In this document: one piece after another, positions 25,102 through 33,189 of the stretch
Position numbering within the stretch: position 1 is the stretch's first letter
How the letters are laid out: each line of letters opens with the position of its first letter
Origin: Streptomyces sp. S.PB5
Lineage (GTDB): Bacteria; Actinomycetota; Actinomycetes; Streptomycetales; Streptomycetaceae
NCBI RefSeq assembly: GCF_030403745.1
Contig: NZ_JAQMWP010000032.1
Span: 1-64,000 of the forward strand
DNA length: 64,000 nt
Direction of reading: 5' to 3'
The notes under the pieces: model-generated
What the model was told of the DNA's origin: nothing
The model's database searches: none
What the model saw: only the letters and a program-made list of their open reading frames with translations
Made by a program: the position numbers and the translations under genes

Positions 25102-25127
25102 GGACTCACCTGTGCACAGGTGAGTCC
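25102..25127. terminator. Perfect 26-bp palindrome between convergent genes
   Basis: A loop-less perfect palindrome with 13-base half-sites, centred between 25114 and 25115, 14 bases from the PucR stop and 117 from the P450 stop. As RNA it gives an 11-bp stem with a TGCA loop on either strand, so a bidirectional terminator is the simple reading; a dimeric repressor site is the alternative. Confidence 0.55.
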
Positions 25128-25141
25128 GAATGGCGTGCTTT

Positions 25142-26614
25142 CTACGCGGTGAGGCGGGGCAATTCCAGCTCTCCCGTCGCCAAATGGGCCAGGACGACCT
25201 CGTACAGGTCGCTGCCCGTGGCCAGAAGTTGGCGTTCCAGGACGGGTTCCGCGCTGCGCACATGGTCGCGCACGGTCTGCGCGTGGACGCCGAGGACCTG
25301 CGCGGCCCGTTCCGAGTTCCCGCCGACGGCGATCCAGGTGCGCAGGGTGCGGCGCAGATCTCGTGTGTCCGTGTCGAGGCGCCCGAGGACGTCCTGGGCC
25401 CAGATGCGCAGCGCGGGCCCCGAGAGCAGTTCCCACAGCGCCACGGGCGGAGCCTGCGGTACGGCGGGGCCTTGTCCCATGCCGACCTGGGCGTTGAGTG
25501 CCAGGTGGACCAGGGCGCGGACGGTGAGGTCGGAGAAGTCCGTGCCCAGCAGTCCCTCCACGCGTTCCATGCGGGCGCGGACGGTGTTGCGGCTGACACC
25601 GAGGACCTTGGCCGCGCTGACGGCGGTGAACTCCAGGCCCAGGCGGGTGGTGGCGAGGAGTTCGGCGTGGGTGTGGTGGGCCAGGGTGTCGAGGGGGCGC
25701 AGCAGCCGGTTCGTCCAGCCGTGCAGGAGGGTGGGGTCCAGCAGCCGTTCGGGGTGGGTGCGTTCGGCGTAGACGGCCGCGTTGTCCGGCCGGAAGCGCG
25801 CCACCGCGAGGGCGCTGACGGCCTGTCCGTACGCCGTGGCCGTCCGGGCAAGGCTCTGCCGGGCGCTGCCGCCTATGCAGGTGCCGGGGCGGTCTTCGAT
25901 GAACGACCGCAGCTCCCGGGCGGCCGACTCGTCGGGGGCCACGACGATCACGTGCCGGTCCATGGCCGGACAGCGCACGACGAGGGCCTGTTCGTCGGTC
26001 GCCGCCAGGCACTCCTCGGCCAGCCGGTCGCGCTCCTCGACGCTGCCCTCGACGACGTAGACACAGGCCGAGTCGGTGTCGAGCAGGCCGGGCCACAGGC
26101 CGGCGGCGACCCGGCGTGCCGAGACGATGTCCTCCACCATGAGCAGCTGCAGGATCGCCAGCCGCAGATCGGCCGTCGCCCGGGCGAGACGGCGTCCCGC
26201 GGCGGTCGTCTCGTGGGCTCTGAGCAGGAGTTCGACGACCTGCGCGGTGTGCGTCACCATGTCGGCGGCCCGTCGGTCGAACGGCGTGTCCCGGCACACC
26301 GCCAGTACGCCGGCCGCCGCCGAGTGCGGCTGCGCCACCCGGACGAGGCGCTGGTGGCGGCCCTCGCCCTCCCAGGCGGCGGAGGCGATCCGGCCGCTGA
26401 CGAGGTCGGCGACGAGGTGCTCGTCGACCGGGATGCGGGTTCCGGCGAGGAGGGTGCCGCTGTCGTCCTGGAGCGCGGCCGTCCCGTCCACGCCGTCCGC
26501 GAGCCAGGCGACGATCCGGCGGACGTCCCGCCCGGTGGGCCGCAGATGGTCGAGGAGTTCCGCCGCCCACAACGCGTCGGCGCCCGTCGTCCGGCCGTCT
26601 TCTCTCCCCGTCAC
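25142..26614 (-). CDS. PucR-family transcriptional regulator
   Basis: 490 residues. A GAF-like N-terminal sensory region extends to about 150, a GGDEF-related middle domain follows, and the C-terminus carries two helix-turn-helix segments, VSAAKVLGVSRNTVRARMERVEGLL near 340 and the terminal PucR element with ERAAQVLGVHAQTVRDHVRSAEPVL near 450. The start is GTG with GGAGAAGG upstream. It is convergent with the conservon operon and divergent from yciO. PucR proteins often control purine or amine catabolism, but no such genes adjoin it. Confidence 0.85.
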   Translation of the reverse strand: MTGREDGRTTGADALWAAELLDHLRPTGRDVRRIVAWLADGVDGTAALQDDSGTLLAGTRIPVDEHLVADLVSGRIASAAWEGEGRHQRLVRVAQPHSAAAGVLAVCRDTPFDRRAADMVTHTAQVVELLLRAHETTAAGRRLARATADLRLAILQLLMVEDIVSARRVAAGLWPGLLDTDSACVYVVEGSVEERDRLAEECLAATDEQALVVRCPAMDRHVIVVAPDESAARELRSFIEDRPGTCIGGSARQSLARTATAYGQAVSALAVARFRPDNAAVYAERTHPERLLDPTLLHGWTNRLLRPLDTLAHHTHAELLATTRLGLEFTAVSAAKVLGVSRNTVRARMERVEGLLGTDFSDLTVRALVHLALNAQVGMGQGPAVPQAPPVALWELLSGPALRIWAQDVLGRLDTDTRDLRRTLRTWIAVGGNSERAAQVLGVHAQTVRDHVRSAEPVLERQLLATGSDLYEVVLAHLATGELELPRLTA

Positions 26615-26757
26615 TCGGCCCTTCTCCCCTTCTCCTCGTACGTCGTGTCGACCTCGGCACAGTGGTCCCGGGACGTTACCTCACCCGTGGCCGAGGGTCT
26701 TCCCGCACCTGAGAGGCGTACGGCCGCGGCCTGCGTTGCCGTCGCCCCGGAACGGCA

Positions 26758-26763
26758 TAAGCT
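26758..26763 (+). promoter_or_regulatory. -10 element TAAGCT of a leaderless yciO transcript
   Basis: TAAGCT ends six bases before the yciO ATG at 26770, and no ribosome site is present between them. Confidence 0.4.
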
Positions 26764-26769
26764 CGGCGG

Positions 26770-27390
26770 ATGGCGAAGTACTTCGACGTGCACCCCGACA
26801 ACCCCCAGCTGCGCACCATCTCCCAGGTCGCCGACAGCGTCCGGGACGGGGCGCTCATCGCGTATCCGACGGACTCCTGCTACGCCCTCGGCTGCCGGCT
26901 GGGCAGCCGTGACGGCATCGACCGGATCCGGTCGATCCGCCGCCTGGACGACCGGCACCACTTCACCCTCGTCTGCCAGGACTTCGCGCAGCTCGGCCAG
27001 TTCGTCCGGGTCGACAACGACGTGTTCCGCGCGATCAAGGCATCGACGCCGGGCAGTTACACCTTCATCCTCCCCGCGACGCGGGAGGTGCCGCGGATGC
27101 TGCAGCACCCCAAGAAGAAGACGGTGGGCGTGCGCATCCCCGACCATGTCGTCACGCACGCGCTGCTCACCGAGCTCGGCGAGCCGCTGCTGTCCAGCAC
27201 GCTCCTCCTGCCCGACGAGGACGAGCCGATGACCCAGGGCTGGGAGATCAAGGACCGTCTCGACCATGTGCTGGACGCGGTGGTCGACTCCGGCGAGTGC
27301 GGCACCGAGCCGACGACGGTCATCGACTTCTCGAACGGCGAGGCGGAGATCATCCGGCACGGAGCGGGTGACACGAGCCGGTTCGAATAG
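26770..27390 (+). CDS. Sua5/YciO/YrdC/YwlC-family protein
   Basis: 206 residues, close to the length of YciO. The family pattern is present: AYPTDSCYALGCRL with the KRxx-like nucleotide site, HHFTLVCQDF, PGSYTFILPAT, VGVRIPDH and a C-terminal STVIDF-like strand (PTTVIDFSNGEAEIIRHG). It binds ATP and double-stranded RNA in relatives. True TsaC/Sua5 proteins make threonylcarbamoyl-AMP for tRNA t6A, but YciO forms are a separate group with weak activity. This one begins MAKYFDVHPDNPQ, typical of YciO. Confidence 0.88.
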   Translation: MAKYFDVHPDNPQLRTISQVADSVRDGALIAYPTDSCYALGCRLGSRDGIDRIRSIRRLDDRHHFTLVCQDFAQLGQFVRVDNDVFRAIKASTPGSYTFILPATREVPRMLQHPKKKTVGVRIPDHVVTHALLTELGEPLLSSTLLLPDEDEPMTQGWEIKDRLDHVLDAVVDSGECGTEPTTVIDFSNGEAEIIRHGAGDTSRFE

Positions 27391-27503
27391 GGCCCGAGGG
27401 GGTGTCGCGGCCCGGTTGGATGGTACGTGAAACGATATTCGCGGCCCCCGACTCCCCGGGCCGGCGAACTGCTCGCCGTCACTTGCGCAGAGAGGCACGC
27501 CCC

Positions 27504-28259
27504 ATGACCTCCGTACAGGGAACAGCCGTGGACATCCCCACCGAGGACGGTGTCGCCGACGCCTACCTCGCCCACCCCGCCGACGGCCTTCCCCGCCCGG
27601 GAGTCCTGCTCTACCAGGACGCCTTCGGCCTGCGTCCTCATCTGAGGTCGATGGCCGACCGGCTCGCCGAGGCCGGTCACACGGTCCTGGTGCCCAACGT
27701 GTTCTACCGGCACGGACGCACACCGGTCTTCGACCTGCCCGAGTTCATCGACACCGACTCCCGGCCGGACCTGTGGGACCGGATCGTTCCGGTCATGCAG
27801 TCGCTGACCCCCCAGCTCGCGATGCGCGACGCGGGCGCCTACCTGGGGTGGCTGGCCGAGAGCCCGCTCGTCGCCGACGGTCCGGTGGCGCTGACCGGCT
27901 ACTGCATGGGCGCCCGGCTCTCCCTGCTCACGGCCGGCACCTACCCGGACCGGGTCGCGGCCGCGGCCGGTTTCCACGGCGGGCGCCTGGCGACCGACAC
28001 CCCGGACAGCCCGCACCTGGTGGCCGAACACATCACCGCCGAGCTGTACTTCGGCCATGCCGACGAGGATCCCTCCCTGCCGCCCGAGCAGATCCGGCTG
28101 CTGGAGGACACCCTCACCAAGGCGGGCGTACGGCATCGCTGCGAGGTCTACCCGGGCGCACACCACGGCTTCACCCAGGCCGACACCGCCGCGTACCACG
28201 CCGAGGGGGACGAGCGGCACTGGGCGGCGCTGCTCGACCTGTTGAAGCGCACCTTCTGA
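27504..28259 (+). CDS. Dienelactone hydrolase-family protein
   Basis: 251 residues from ATG 27504 after GAGAGG. The nucleophile elbow is GYCMGA with Cys134, as in carboxymethylenebutenolidase. The acid Asp is in FGHADEDPSLPP and the base His in PGAHHGF. The N-terminal YQDAFGLRPH resembles the family's oxyanion/substrate loop. It is probably a cytosolic ester or lactone hydrolase; no aromatic-ring cleavage genes are nearby. Confidence 0.87.
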   Translation: MTSVQGTAVDIPTEDGVADAYLAHPADGLPRPGVLLYQDAFGLRPHLRSMADRLAEAGHTVLVPNVFYRHGRTPVFDLPEFIDTDSRPDLWDRIVPVMQSLTPQLAMRDAGAYLGWLAESPLVADGPVALTGYCMGARLSLLTAGTYPDRVAAAAGFHGGRLATDTPDSPHLVAEHITAELYFGHADEDPSLPPEQIRLLEDTLTKAGVRHRCEVYPGAHHGFTQADTAAYHAEGDERHWAALLDLLKRTF

Positions 28260-28264
28260 AGGCG

Positions 28265-28290
28265 GGGCCGGCGCCCTCGGGTGCCGGCCC
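28265..28290 (+). terminator. Terminator after the dienelactone hydrolase gene
   Basis: Eight G-C pairs (28265-28272 with 28283-28290) extended by three inner pairs to a CTCG tetraloop, starting 5 bases after the stop. Confidence 0.7.
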
Positions 28291-28357
28291 GCAACGCTGC
28301 TGACCGACACACGAGTTCCGTCCATCTCATTGACATGGCCGCGTCGCGGCGCAACTC

Positions 28358-28371
28358 TGAGAGCGCTCTCA
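28358..28371. promoter_or_regulatory. LacI-family operator before the glucanase gene
   Basis: Perfect 14-bp palindrome TGAGAGCGCTCTCA, 52 bases before the GH64 start. It differs by one symmetric base change from the TGGGAGCGCTCCCA box of the cellulose regulator CebR in Streptomyces, and it keeps the central CG of LacI-family operators. Confidence 0.65.
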
Positions 28372-28422
28372 AATCAGGTACGGACCAACCCCTCCCCCGA
28401 TCCCCCCACACGGAGGTGGAGA

Positions 28423-29622
28423 GTGCTCGGACGACTCAGGCACCGACTTCTCGCCACGGCAGCGGCGGCCGCCCTGCTCGGCGGCCTGCTCACCCTCGGC
28501 ACCTCGCAGCCCGCGAGCGGCGCGGTGCCCGCCACGATCCCCCTGAAGCTGACCAACAACTCCGGCCGCGGTGACGCGGTGTACGTATACAACCTCGGCA
28601 CCGACCTCGCGACGGGCCGGCAGGGCTGGGCCGACGCGAACGGCACCTTCCACGCGTGGCCCGCGGGCGGCAACCCGCCCACACCCGCCCCGGACGCCTC
28701 CATCGCGGGCCCGGCCACCGGCCGGTCGGCCACGATCCGGATCCCCAAGTTCTCGGGCCGCATCTACTTCTCCTACGGCCAGAAGCTCGACTTCCGGCTC
28801 ACCACCGGTGGCCTGGTGCAGCCGGCCGTGCAGAATCCGAGCGACCCGAACCGGAACATCCTCTTCAACTGGTCCGAGTACACGCTCAACGACTCGGGCC
28901 TGTGGCTCAACAGCACCCAGGTCGACATGTTCTCCGCCCCCTACGCGGTGGGCGTCCAGCGCTCCGACGGCAGCACGGTCAGCACGGGCCACCTCAAGTC
29001 CGGCGGCTACAACGCCGTCCTGGGCGCGCTGCGCGGCCAGTCGGGCGGCTGGGCGGGACTGATCCAGACCCGCCCGGACGGCACCGCGCTGCGGGCGCTC
29101 TCCCCCGCCTACGGCCTGGAGACCGGGGCGCTGCCCGCCTCGGTCCTGGACGACTACATCAACCGGGTCTGGCAGAAGTACGCGACGTCGACCCTCACCG
29201 TGACCCCGTTCGCCGACCAGCCGAACACCAAGTACTACGGCCGGGTCTCCGGCGGGGTCATGAACTTCACCAACACCTCCGGCGCCGTCGTCACCTCCTT
29301 CCAGAAGCCGGACGCGAGCAGTGTGTTCGGCTGCCACAGGCTCCTCGACGCCCCCAACGACGCGGTGCGCGGCCCGATCTCCCGCACCCTGTGCGCGGGC
29401 TTCAACCGCTCCACGCTCCTGACCAACCCCAACCAGCCGGACACCTCGGCGGCCGCCTTCTACCAGGACGCGGTGACGAACCACTACGCCCGGGTCATCC
29501 ACTCCCAGATGGCCGACGGCAAGGCGTACGCGTTCGCCTTCGACGACGTGGGCAACCACGAGTCCCTGGTGCACGACGGGAATCCGCAACAGGCGTATCT
29601 GACGCTGGACCCCTTCAGCTGA
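28423..29622 (+). CDS. Secreted GH64 beta-1,3-glucanase
   Basis: 399 residues from GTG 28423 behind GGAGGTGGAG. A Sec signal peptide (residues 1-34, ending ASGA) is followed by the family 64 domain, with IPLKLTNNSGRGDAVYVYNLG, the GRIYFSYGQKLDF strand, NWSEYTLNDSGLWLNSTQVDMFSAPYAVG, and the C-terminal YAFAFDDVGNHESLVHDGNPQ. GH64 enzymes cut laminarin and fungal-wall beta-1,3-glucan to oligosaccharides. No carbohydrate-binding module is attached. A LacI-type palindrome lies upstream, so expression is likely glucan-responsive. Confidence 0.9.
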   Translation: MLGRLRHRLLATAAAAALLGGLLTLGTSQPASGAVPATIPLKLTNNSGRGDAVYVYNLGTDLATGRQGWADANGTFHAWPAGGNPPTPAPDASIAGPATGRSATIRIPKFSGRIYFSYGQKLDFRLTTGGLVQPAVQNPSDPNRNILFNWSEYTLNDSGLWLNSTQVDMFSAPYAVGVQRSDGSTVSTGHLKSGGYNAVLGALRGQSGGWAGLIQTRPDGTALRALSPAYGLETGALPASVLDDYINRVWQKYATSTLTVTPFADQPNTKYYGRVSGGVMNFTNTSGAVVTSFQKPDASSVFGCHRLLDAPNDAVRGPISRTLCAGFNRSTLLTNPNQPDTSAAAFYQDAVTNHYARVIHSQMADGKAYAFAFDDVGNHESLVHDGNPQQAYLTLDPFS

Positions 29623-29655
29623 CGCACCCTTCAATACACCCCTCGGGCACGCCCT

Positions 29656-29683
29656 TTGCCGAGATGATCACCGCGTCTAGGGT
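29656..29683 (+). promoter_or_regulatory. Promoter of the SDR gene, leaderless type
   Basis: TTGCCG (29656-29661), 16-base spacer, TAGGGT (29678-29683), then seven bases to the ATG at 29691. No ribosome site intervenes. Confidence 0.5.
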
Positions 29684-29690
29684 TCGGCAC

Positions 29691-30470
29691 ATGAACCCGC
29701 AGACGTACCTCTCCGAAATGTTCTCCCTGGACGGCCGGGTCGCCCTGGTGACCGGCGGCAGTTCCGGCATCGGCCGGGCGATCGCCGGGGCGCTCGCCCG
29801 GGCCGGGGCGAGTGTCGTGGTCGCGGCCCGCAAGGAGGCCGAACTGGCCGCCACCGTCGACGAGTTGACGGCGGAGGGCGGCCGGGCGGCCTGGGTGAGC
29901 GGTGATCTGAGCACCCGTGAGGGGGTGCGTACGGCGGCGGAGGCGGCGGTCGCGGTGTTCGGCGAGCCCGACATCCTCGTCAACAGCGCCGGCATCAATC
30001 TGCGGCCCCCGCTGGGCGAACTGGGCGAGGACGTCTGGGACACCACGATGGCGGTGAACCTTGAGGCGCCGTTCCTGCTGGGCCAGCGGTTCGGCCCCGG
30101 CATGGCAGGGCGCGGCTTCGGGCGGATCATCCACATCACCTCCCAGCAGGCGCACCGCGCCTTCGTGCAGAGCGGCGCCTACGGGGTGTCCAAGGGCGCC
30201 CTGGAGTCCCTGGCCCGTTCACAGGCCGAGGCCTGGTCGTCGTACGGCGTCACCTGCAACACGCTCGTGCCGGGCTTCGTGATGACGCCGCTCAACGAAC
30301 GGCTGGCCTCCGACCCGGAGAAGGTGGCGGCGCTGGCCGCACGGACGATGGTCGGGCGCAACGGTCTGGCGGAGGACTTCGCGGGTGCGGCGGTGTTCCT
30401 GGCGAGCGGCGCCTCCGCTTACATCACAGGGCAGGCGCTCTTCGTGGACGGCGGGCTGTCGGTCCACTGA
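29691..30470 (+). CDS. Short-chain dehydrogenase/reductase
   Basis: 259 residues. The Rossmann motif TGGSSGIG is at 21-28, followed by NSAG, and the catalytic Ser151, Tyr164 and Lys168 (YGVSK). The C-terminal AYITGQALFVDGG is typical of classical SDRs resembling gluconate 5-dehydrogenase or 2-deoxygluconate dehydrogenase. NADP or NAD preference cannot be read with confidence. It stands alone between the glucanase and a convergent acetyltransferase. Confidence 0.88.
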   Translation: MNPQTYLSEMFSLDGRVALVTGGSSGIGRAIAGALARAGASVVVAARKEAELAATVDELTAEGGRAAWVSGDLSTREGVRTAAEAAVAVFGEPDILVNSAGINLRPPLGELGEDVWDTTMAVNLEAPFLLGQRFGPGMAGRGFGRIIHITSQQAHRAFVQSGAYGVSKGALESLARSQAEAWSSYGVTCNTLVPGFVMTPLNERLASDPEKVAALAARTMVGRNGLAEDFAGAAVFLASGASAYITGQALFVDGGLSVH

Positions 30471-30477
30471 GCCGCGC

Positions 30478-30996
30478 TCACGGGCCCGGGACGCCGAAGG
30501 GGGCCGCGTAACGGACGGTGCCGCCCGGCAGGGGGTGTGCGGGGTCCAGGGCGAGGGCCATCATGGCGTCGTCCGGGACGTCGAGGGTGATGCGGATGCC
30601 GTGCGCCGAGGCCCTGCCGAAGCCGAAGCGCGGGTAGTACGACGGGTGCCCGAGGACGGTGACGAAGCGCTCTCCCTTGTCCTCGGCGGCCCGGAGCGCG
30701 GCCCGGACGGCCGCCGAACCGGCGCCGGTGTTCTGATGGTCGGGCAGTACGGCGACGGGGCCCAGGCACAGGGCCGGGGTGTCGTCGATGTGGCAGCGGG
30801 TCAGCAGTGCGTGGCCGACGACCTTGCCGTCCGCGTCGGTGACGACGAGGGACAGGCCGTCGATCCAGGCCGGGTCGGTACGGAGGGCCTCGACGAGGTC
30901 GGCTTCCAGCGGGGTGTCGAAGGCCGCCAGGTCGATCGCGCGGACGGCGGCGGTGTCGGCGCCGGTCTCGACGCGGGTGTTCCAGTCGGTGGGCAA
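30478..30996 (-). CDS. GNAT-family N-acetyltransferase
   Basis: 172 residues. The acetyl-CoA motif is LPDHQNTGAGSAAVRAAL, in the Q/RxxGxG/A position, preceded by CLGPVAVLP and followed by VTVLGHPSYYPRFGFGRAS, the pattern of YhbS-type acetyltransferases. The start appears to be TTG with AGGAG eight bases upstream. It ends seven bases from the convergent SDR. Confidence 0.86.
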   Translation of the reverse strand: MPTDWNTRVETGADTAAVRAIDLAAFDTPLEADLVEALRTDPAWIDGLSLVVTDADGKVVGHALLTRCHIDDTPALCLGPVAVLPDHQNTGAGSAAVRAALRAAEDKGERFVTVLGHPSYYPRFGFGRASAHGIRITLDVPDDAMMALALDPAHPLPGGTVRYAAPFGVPGP

Positions 30997-31212
30997 GCTG
31001 ATGCTCCTGGCGGTGTGGGGGGCGGGTCGGGCCGTCGCCCGGAAGGTGACGGGGGCCGGGGGCCGTCCCGGCGGTCAAGAACCCGAGCGGAACCGGTCAC
31101 GCCCTGAAGGGGGGCGGGGCTGTACATATCAGCGGCTCCGCTGCGGTACGCGACCAGCCACGACGGCGCCGCAGCCGACCGACAACCCCTCCCTGCACCT
31201 CCAGCGGAGCGC

Positions 31213-31740
31213 TCAGCTCCGGCGGCTCAGTCTCGCCGCCAGATGGTGCTGCAACGGTTGGCCGACGGCCGCGAGGTCGTGGACGAAGGTGAGCGTGTCG
31301 CTGCCGGCCAGGGTGTAGCGGCGGCGGGTGGCGGTGACCTCCTTGGCGGTAGGGGTGAGTGCCACGTCATGCGTGGACAGGTCGACCACGCCGTCCGCCG
31401 CCTGCCCGACCGCGATCTCCGCGATCCCGGTCGGCTGGGTGATCAGCGCCTCGACCCGCCCGTCCGGCTGCAACCGCCACCAGCCGCTCTCCCGCGCGGC
31501 CGGCCGCAGGGGTGCCCCTTCTGCGTCGAGCAGCCAGGCCCGGGCCTCGTAGTGGAGGAAGGGCCGCCCGTCGTGGCTGAACGTGACCTGCTGCGCGTAG
31601 GTGAAGCCCTCGGCGAGCGTCGGGTACTCGCCCTCCCCCCGCCCGTGCCATGTGCCGAGGAACCCGAGCACGGGCGCGAGCAGCGCGTGCGGTGCGGGCT
31701 TGTCGTCGGGGCTGTGGCCGTCGGGGTAGGGGAATTCCAT
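31213..31740 (-). CDS. Nitrobindin/FABP-like heme-binding beta-barrel protein
   Basis: 175 residues. The nitrobindin signature GTWHGRGEGEYP lies at 29-40, followed by FTYAQQVTFSHDGRPFLHYEARAWL and a closing strand region with His pairs (QHHLAARL) that may hold the heme ligand. These 10-stranded barrels bind ferric heme and isomerise peroxynitrite in characterised relatives. The ATG follows GAGGAGC. It is upstream of the GNAT gene with 216 bases between them, which hold only a short CAGCGG-CT-CCGCTG hairpin at 31130-31143. Confidence 0.85.
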   Translation of the reverse strand: MEFPYPDGHSPDDKPAPHALLAPVLGFLGTWHGRGEGEYPTLAEGFTYAQQVTFSHDGRPFLHYEARAWLLDAEGAPLRPAARESGWWRLQPDGRVEALITQPTGIAEIAVGQAADGVVDLSTHDVALTPTAKEVTATRRRYTLAGSDTLTFVHDLAAVGQPLQHHLAARLSRRS

Positions 31741-31883
31741 GCGCGCTCCTCGGGTCGTACCGGTGCCGCACGAGAGCCTAGGCGCCCGCCGCCCGACAGC
31801 TCGTCCCCACGCGCCGAAAACCGGCTGAGCGGCCCCCGTCCCGTGCCCGACTCCGGACCATTCGACCCGGGAGGCGGTGCGAC

Positions 31884-32024
31884 ATGGCGGAGCCCGTGAT
31901 GTACGTCGAGATGATCTGCGACGAGCAACCGTACGACACCGTGCTCACCGCGGTGGGCGAGATGGTCGCGGCCGGTGCGGTGGCGTCGGTGCGGTCCCGG
32001 CAGTGGAGGGGCGTTGCCTCCTAG
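31884..32024 (+). CDS. Possible 46-residue protein
   Basis: An ATG at 31884 lies nine bases after GGGAGG and opens a 46-codon frame beginning MAEPVMYVEMICDEQPYDT and ending with an Arg-rich tail. Third-position G/C is strong and the frame fills an otherwise empty 458-base gap between divergent genes. No family is recognised. It could be a small regulator or a decayed fragment. Confidence 0.4.
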   Translation: MAEPVMYVEMICDEQPYDTVLTAVGEMVAAGAVASVRSRQWRGVAS

Positions 32025-32080
32025 GACATCGGTGTCACTCGCGTTGTTCATGGCTGGATCTCGACGTTCCGTGACCAAAG

Positions 32081-32098
32081 TGAACCGTTGGTGGTTCA
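32081..32098. promoter_or_regulatory. Inverted repeat upstream of the MHYT gene
   Basis: TGAACC-N6-GGTTCA, a perfect 6-base inverted repeat in the least G+C-rich part of this region, 100 bases before the MHYT start. The spacing suits a dimeric regulator. Confidence 0.4.
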
Positions 32099-32198
32099 GA
32101 TTTCATCTGTTACTGCCGGTAGATGCTTGCTTTACCCGGTCCTTACCCCGTAGACCTTCCTCCATCAGCAGCCGTGACTCTGGGGGGAGTTGGCTTTT

Positions 32199-33092
32199 AT
32201 GGAAGGCACGGTTGACGGGTTCCGCTACGGCGCGGTGACGCCGGTGGCCGCCTATCTCATGGCATGCCTGGGAGGTGCGCTGGGACTGCGCTGCATTGTC
32301 CGGTCCCTGCTCAACGACCAGTCGTGGAAGCCCGGTTGGCTGGCGCTGGGCGCCGCGTCGATCGGCTCCGGCATCTGGACGATGCACTTCATCGCGATGA
32401 TCGGCTTCCAGGTGGAGGAGACGCGGATCCGCTACGACGCGTCGCTCACCGTCCTCAGTCTCGCCGTGGCGATCGCCGTGGTCGGCATCGGTGTGTTCAT
32501 CGTGGGCTACCGCGGCGCCGGTACCGGCAATCTGGCCCTGGCGGGCACCGTCACAGGGCTCGGCGTCGCCGCCATGCACTACCTCGGCATGTACGCGATG
32601 CGCCTCAACGGCGAGATCAACTATGACGCGTTGACCGTCACCCTGTCGATCGTGATCGCGGTCGTCGCCGCCTCCGCGGCCCTGTGGGCGGCCGTCACCA
32701 TCCGGGGTTTCCTGGCGAGCCTCGGGGCGAGCCTCGTCATGGGTGTGGCCGTGTCCGGCATGCACTACACGGCGATGGCGGCCGTCAGCGTCCATGTGCA
32801 CGGCACATCCGGCAGCTCCTGGGCCGGCGACTCGCCGTCCTCGCTGCTTCTGCCGATGCTCCTCGGACCGATCATCTTCCTCGTACTGGCCGGTGTGGTC
32901 GTGATGTTCGACCCGCTGCTGGTCCTCGGCGACGGCGACTGGAACCGCGGCACCGCGCACCGGCGTTCGGCCGCGGCCCGCGTCGAGGAGCCGCCCGCCC
33001 CGCGGCACAGCTCGGTCTTCGACACCCCGCCGGCCCCCGTGCGGGCCCGCCAGCACCCGTACGAGGCGTCGCAGCGCACCGGGGAGTGGTAA
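32199..33092 (+). CDS. MHYT-domain membrane sensor protein
   Basis: 297 residues. Three copies of the MHYT signature occur within membrane helices: WTMHFIAM, AAMHYLGM and SGMHYTAM. Seven helices fill residues 12-250 and a disordered Pro/Arg tail ends the protein. MHYT domains are thought to bind copper and sense oxygen, CO or NO, and are usually fused to GGDEF/EAL output. No output domain is fused here. The ATG 32199 is chosen because GGGGGGAG lies nine bases upstream; an in-frame TTG three codons earlier is too close to it. Confidence 0.9.
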   Translation: MEGTVDGFRYGAVTPVAAYLMACLGGALGLRCIVRSLLNDQSWKPGWLALGAASIGSGIWTMHFIAMIGFQVEETRIRYDASLTVLSLAVAIAVVGIGVFIVGYRGAGTGNLALAGTVTGLGVAAMHYLGMYAMRLNGEINYDALTVTLSIVIAVVAASAALWAAVTIRGFLASLGASLVMGVAVSGMHYTAMAAVSVHVHGTSGSSWAGDSPSSLLLPMLLGPIIFLVLAGVVVMFDPLLVLGDGDWNRGTAHRRSAAARVEEPPAPRHSSVFDTPPAPVRARQHPYEASQRTGEW

Positions 33093-33177
33093 GTCGACAG
33101 CGGTCAAGTCTCGTGGCGTTGAGGGGCGGCGGGGCACGACCGGTACTCCCCCCGCTCGGCCGTCCCCAGATCGTTGT

Positions 33178-33183
33178 TACGGT
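33178..33183 (+). promoter_or_regulatory. -10 element TACGGT of a leaderless phosphoesterase transcript
   Basis: TACGGT ends six bases before the GTG at 33190, with no ribosome site between. Confidence 0.4.
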
Positions 33184-33189
33184 GCACCG

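Noticed and set aside
25130..27232. 700-residue open frame on the plus strand spanning pucR and yciO
   Set aside because: Antisense to pucR and out of frame with yciO; composition is that of a shadow frame.
28656..30470. 604-residue frame ending in the SDR
   Set aside because: Its first half is a shadow of the GH64 gene; the SDR start at 29691 has its own promoter.
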